From Betaproteobacteria bacterium (lineage in GTDB: Bacteria; Pseudomonadota; Gammaproteobacteria; Burkholderiales; Rhodocyclaceae), in assembly GCA_028065725.1 (NCBI GenBank), contig JAPTVL010000038.1, positions 1-6,272 on the forward strand: 6,272 nt of DNA, written 5' to 3'. A program made the position numbers and the translations under genes. Of this stretch, positions 5,661 to 6,272 are shown piece by piece. The notes under the pieces were generated by a model that ran no database searches, was not told where the DNA came from, and saw only the letters and a program-made list of their open reading frames with translations. Numbering within the stretch: the first letter of the stretch is position 1; every line of letters starts with the position of its first letter.

Positions 5661-5703
5661 TAGGTTATATTAGCGGCACCACTCCACAAGGCCCTCGATG
5701 CGC

Positions 5704-5744
5704 GGAGGCCTCCGGGAAGCAACGGCGCGAAGCGCCTTGCCCGG
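5704..5744. other. GC-rich palindrome and bulged hairpin
   Basis: GGAGGCCTCC (5704-5713) is a perfect palindrome. It overlaps a long imperfect hairpin in which GGCGC-GAA-GCGCC (5724-5736) is extended by GCAA/TTGC and CCGG/CCGG to 5712-5744, with two small bulges. There is no following T run. It may be a recombination or origin-associated structure or a dispersed intergenic repeat; the sequence alone does not decide. Confidence 0.45.
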
Positions 5745-5797
5745 CACTGGGCGATATTTGGGCGAATCCCCAAAAACCACGCCGCACCAAGCGCTGC

Positions 5798-5819
5798 AAA
5801 GCCAGTGTTTACTGGCTTT
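5798..5819. terminator. Perfect hairpin, possible bidirectional terminator
   Basis: AAAGCCAGT and ACTGGCTTT form a perfect 9-bp stem with loop GTTT. The stem ends in TTT on both strands, but no longer U tract follows, so termination strength is doubtful. On the minus strand it lies ~107 bases after the exporter remnant's stop and could end that transcript. Confidence 0.45.
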
Positions 5820-5830
5820 CCATGTAGAGT

Positions 5831-5929
5831 ATGAAATCAAGCCTGAGCCGCCGTCTCGCCCGCGATCTGGAAATTGATCTGGCCAGAGCCGCCCTGGCGG
5901 TAGATTTACTGGAACGCTTGCGGCATTAG
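5831..5929 (+). CDS. Possible 32-residue helical peptide
   Basis: ATG at 5831 opens MKSSLSRRLARDLEIDLARAALAVDLLERLRH, ending TAG at 5927-5929. The peptide is Leu/Ala/Arg-rich with alternating charge, so an amphipathic helix is likely, as in a fragment of a coiled or DNA-binding protein. The ribosome binding site is weak. Its stop overlaps the stop of the opposing exporter remnant, a tail-to-tail arrangement. I do not recognise a family; a chance ORF is possible. Confidence 0.25.
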   Translation: MKSSLSRRLARDLEIDLARAALAVDLLERLRH

Positions 5930-6159
5930 TTTCGACCCAGGCGGAATAATCCAGAAGGCAGAACATGACCCAGCATGGCAAGAACAATCAATACTAAACC
6001 CCATTGTGCCAATGCGCCTGGCATAGCCTCACCCAGCCAGAATATCGATCCTAAAACCGCAAATAATACTTCTCCGGCTTGGGTAGCCTCCACGGCAGCA
6101 AGACGATCAGGCCAAGGATACATTGAGCGGGTTGCGTAATAGAATAGCCCCGTAGCCAC
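5926..6159 (-). pseudogene. DMT-superfamily (EamA/EmrE-like) exporter, C-terminal remnant
   Basis: About 77 residues remain of a protein normally of ~280-310 residues with ten membrane helices. TGLFYYATRSMYP, RLAAVEATQAGEVLFAVLGSIFWLGE and ALAQWGLVLIVLAMLGHVL correspond to the last helices of drug/metabolite transporters; the VEATQAGEV segment is typical of the multidrug-efflux-like branch. The frame stays open past the GTG at 6159 to a stop at 6205-6207 but loses resemblance at about 6165, where another gene's 3' end begins. No ribosome binding site stands before the GTG. I read it as a gene whose 5' three quarters were removed by the rearrangement that placed the 6192-6272 sequence there. 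Transport function is lost. Confidence 0.75.
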
Positions 6160-6191
6160 GTAAGCGGTAACTGAGCGGCGTATCTTGCGGC

Positions 6192-6272
6192 TTAGTTCGA
6201 GATGTTATAGAGGTCCGAGCGCAGGGGGTTGGCCGCGAAGTGTTCTTTCCAGAGCCTTGGCGTCAACTCGGC
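6192..6272 (-). CDS. Unrecognised protein, C-terminal 26 residues
   Basis: From the right edge the minus strand reads AELTPRLWKEHFAANPLRSDLYNISN and stops with TAA at 6192-6194. The clean residue composition and codon use suggest a real gene end rather than noise, but I cannot name the family. It runs toward the exporter remnant and lies only ~30 bases from the point where the exporter similarity breaks off. It may be the last gene of a mobile element inserted into the exporter gene. Confidence 0.45.
   Translation of the reverse strand, partial: AELTPRLWKEHFAANPLRSDLYNISN

Noticed and set aside
5670..5987. Leftward open frame of 105 codons overlapping the exporter remnant
   Set aside because: It is out of frame with the recognisable exporter codons and runs through the hairpin cluster; sequence is low-plausibility and Arg/Pro-rich.

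Overview
The window looks like a patchwork accessory region (plasmid or genomic island) of a Gram-negative bacterium, most likely a proteobacterium. Supporting signs are the high-GC metal-resistance genes with strong GGAGG-type ribosome binding sites, the CadR/PbrR-like MerR-family regulator, the c-type cytochrome with a Sec-type signal, and an IS4-family element. The genus cannot be named from the sequence. Base composition changes sharply between blocks: the first ~350 bases are moderate in GC, the metal cassette is GC-rich, and ~5440-5580 is very AT-rich. This fits assembly from several sources.

Layout. (1) 3-350: C-terminal part of an unrecognised protein running in from the left edge. 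(2) 481-1428: a decayed IS4-family insertion sequence with both terminal inverted repeats. Its transposase (minus strand) has lost much of the catalytic core and carries several frameshifts. (3) 1408-5248: a metal-resistance cassette. A MerR-family regulator (cadR-like) and a coupled ynfA-type membrane protein gene run leftward; a P1B-type metal ATPase (cadA-like), a DUF302 protein and a Met-rich di-heme cytochrome c run rightward. Between them lies a textbook MerR-type promoter with a 19-bp spacer and an internal dyad. (4) 5210-5241: a second, isolated copy of the same IS terminus, which supplies the last codons of the cytochrome gene. (5) 5242-5830: a largely non-coding stretch with hairpins and three copies of a GTATAC-centred repeat in AT-rich DNA, possibly a replication origin or operator cluster. 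(6) 5831-6272: a small ORF, the 3' remnant of a DMT/EmrE-like exporter gene, and the C-terminal end of another unrecognised protein entering from the right edge.

How it works together (inference). Metal bound by the CadR-like protein would realign the long-spacer promoter and switch on the ATPase-DUF302-cytochrome operon, exporting Cd/Zn/Pb-type ions across the inner membrane. The DUF302 protein and Met-rich periplasmic cytochrome are unusual partners and may handle metal or redox stress in the envelope.

The most interesting structural point is that both outer genes of the cassette end inside the same IS terminus. ynfA is cut exactly at the IS tip, and the cytochrome gene runs through a solo IS end. 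Three IS termini (481, 1428, 5241) therefore bracket the cassette, and imperfectly matching 10-mers abut the two outermost. This suggests that 481-5241 moved, or could have moved, as one IS-derived unit. Several single-base frameshifts, one in a run of seven G, may be real decay, phase variation or sequencing error.
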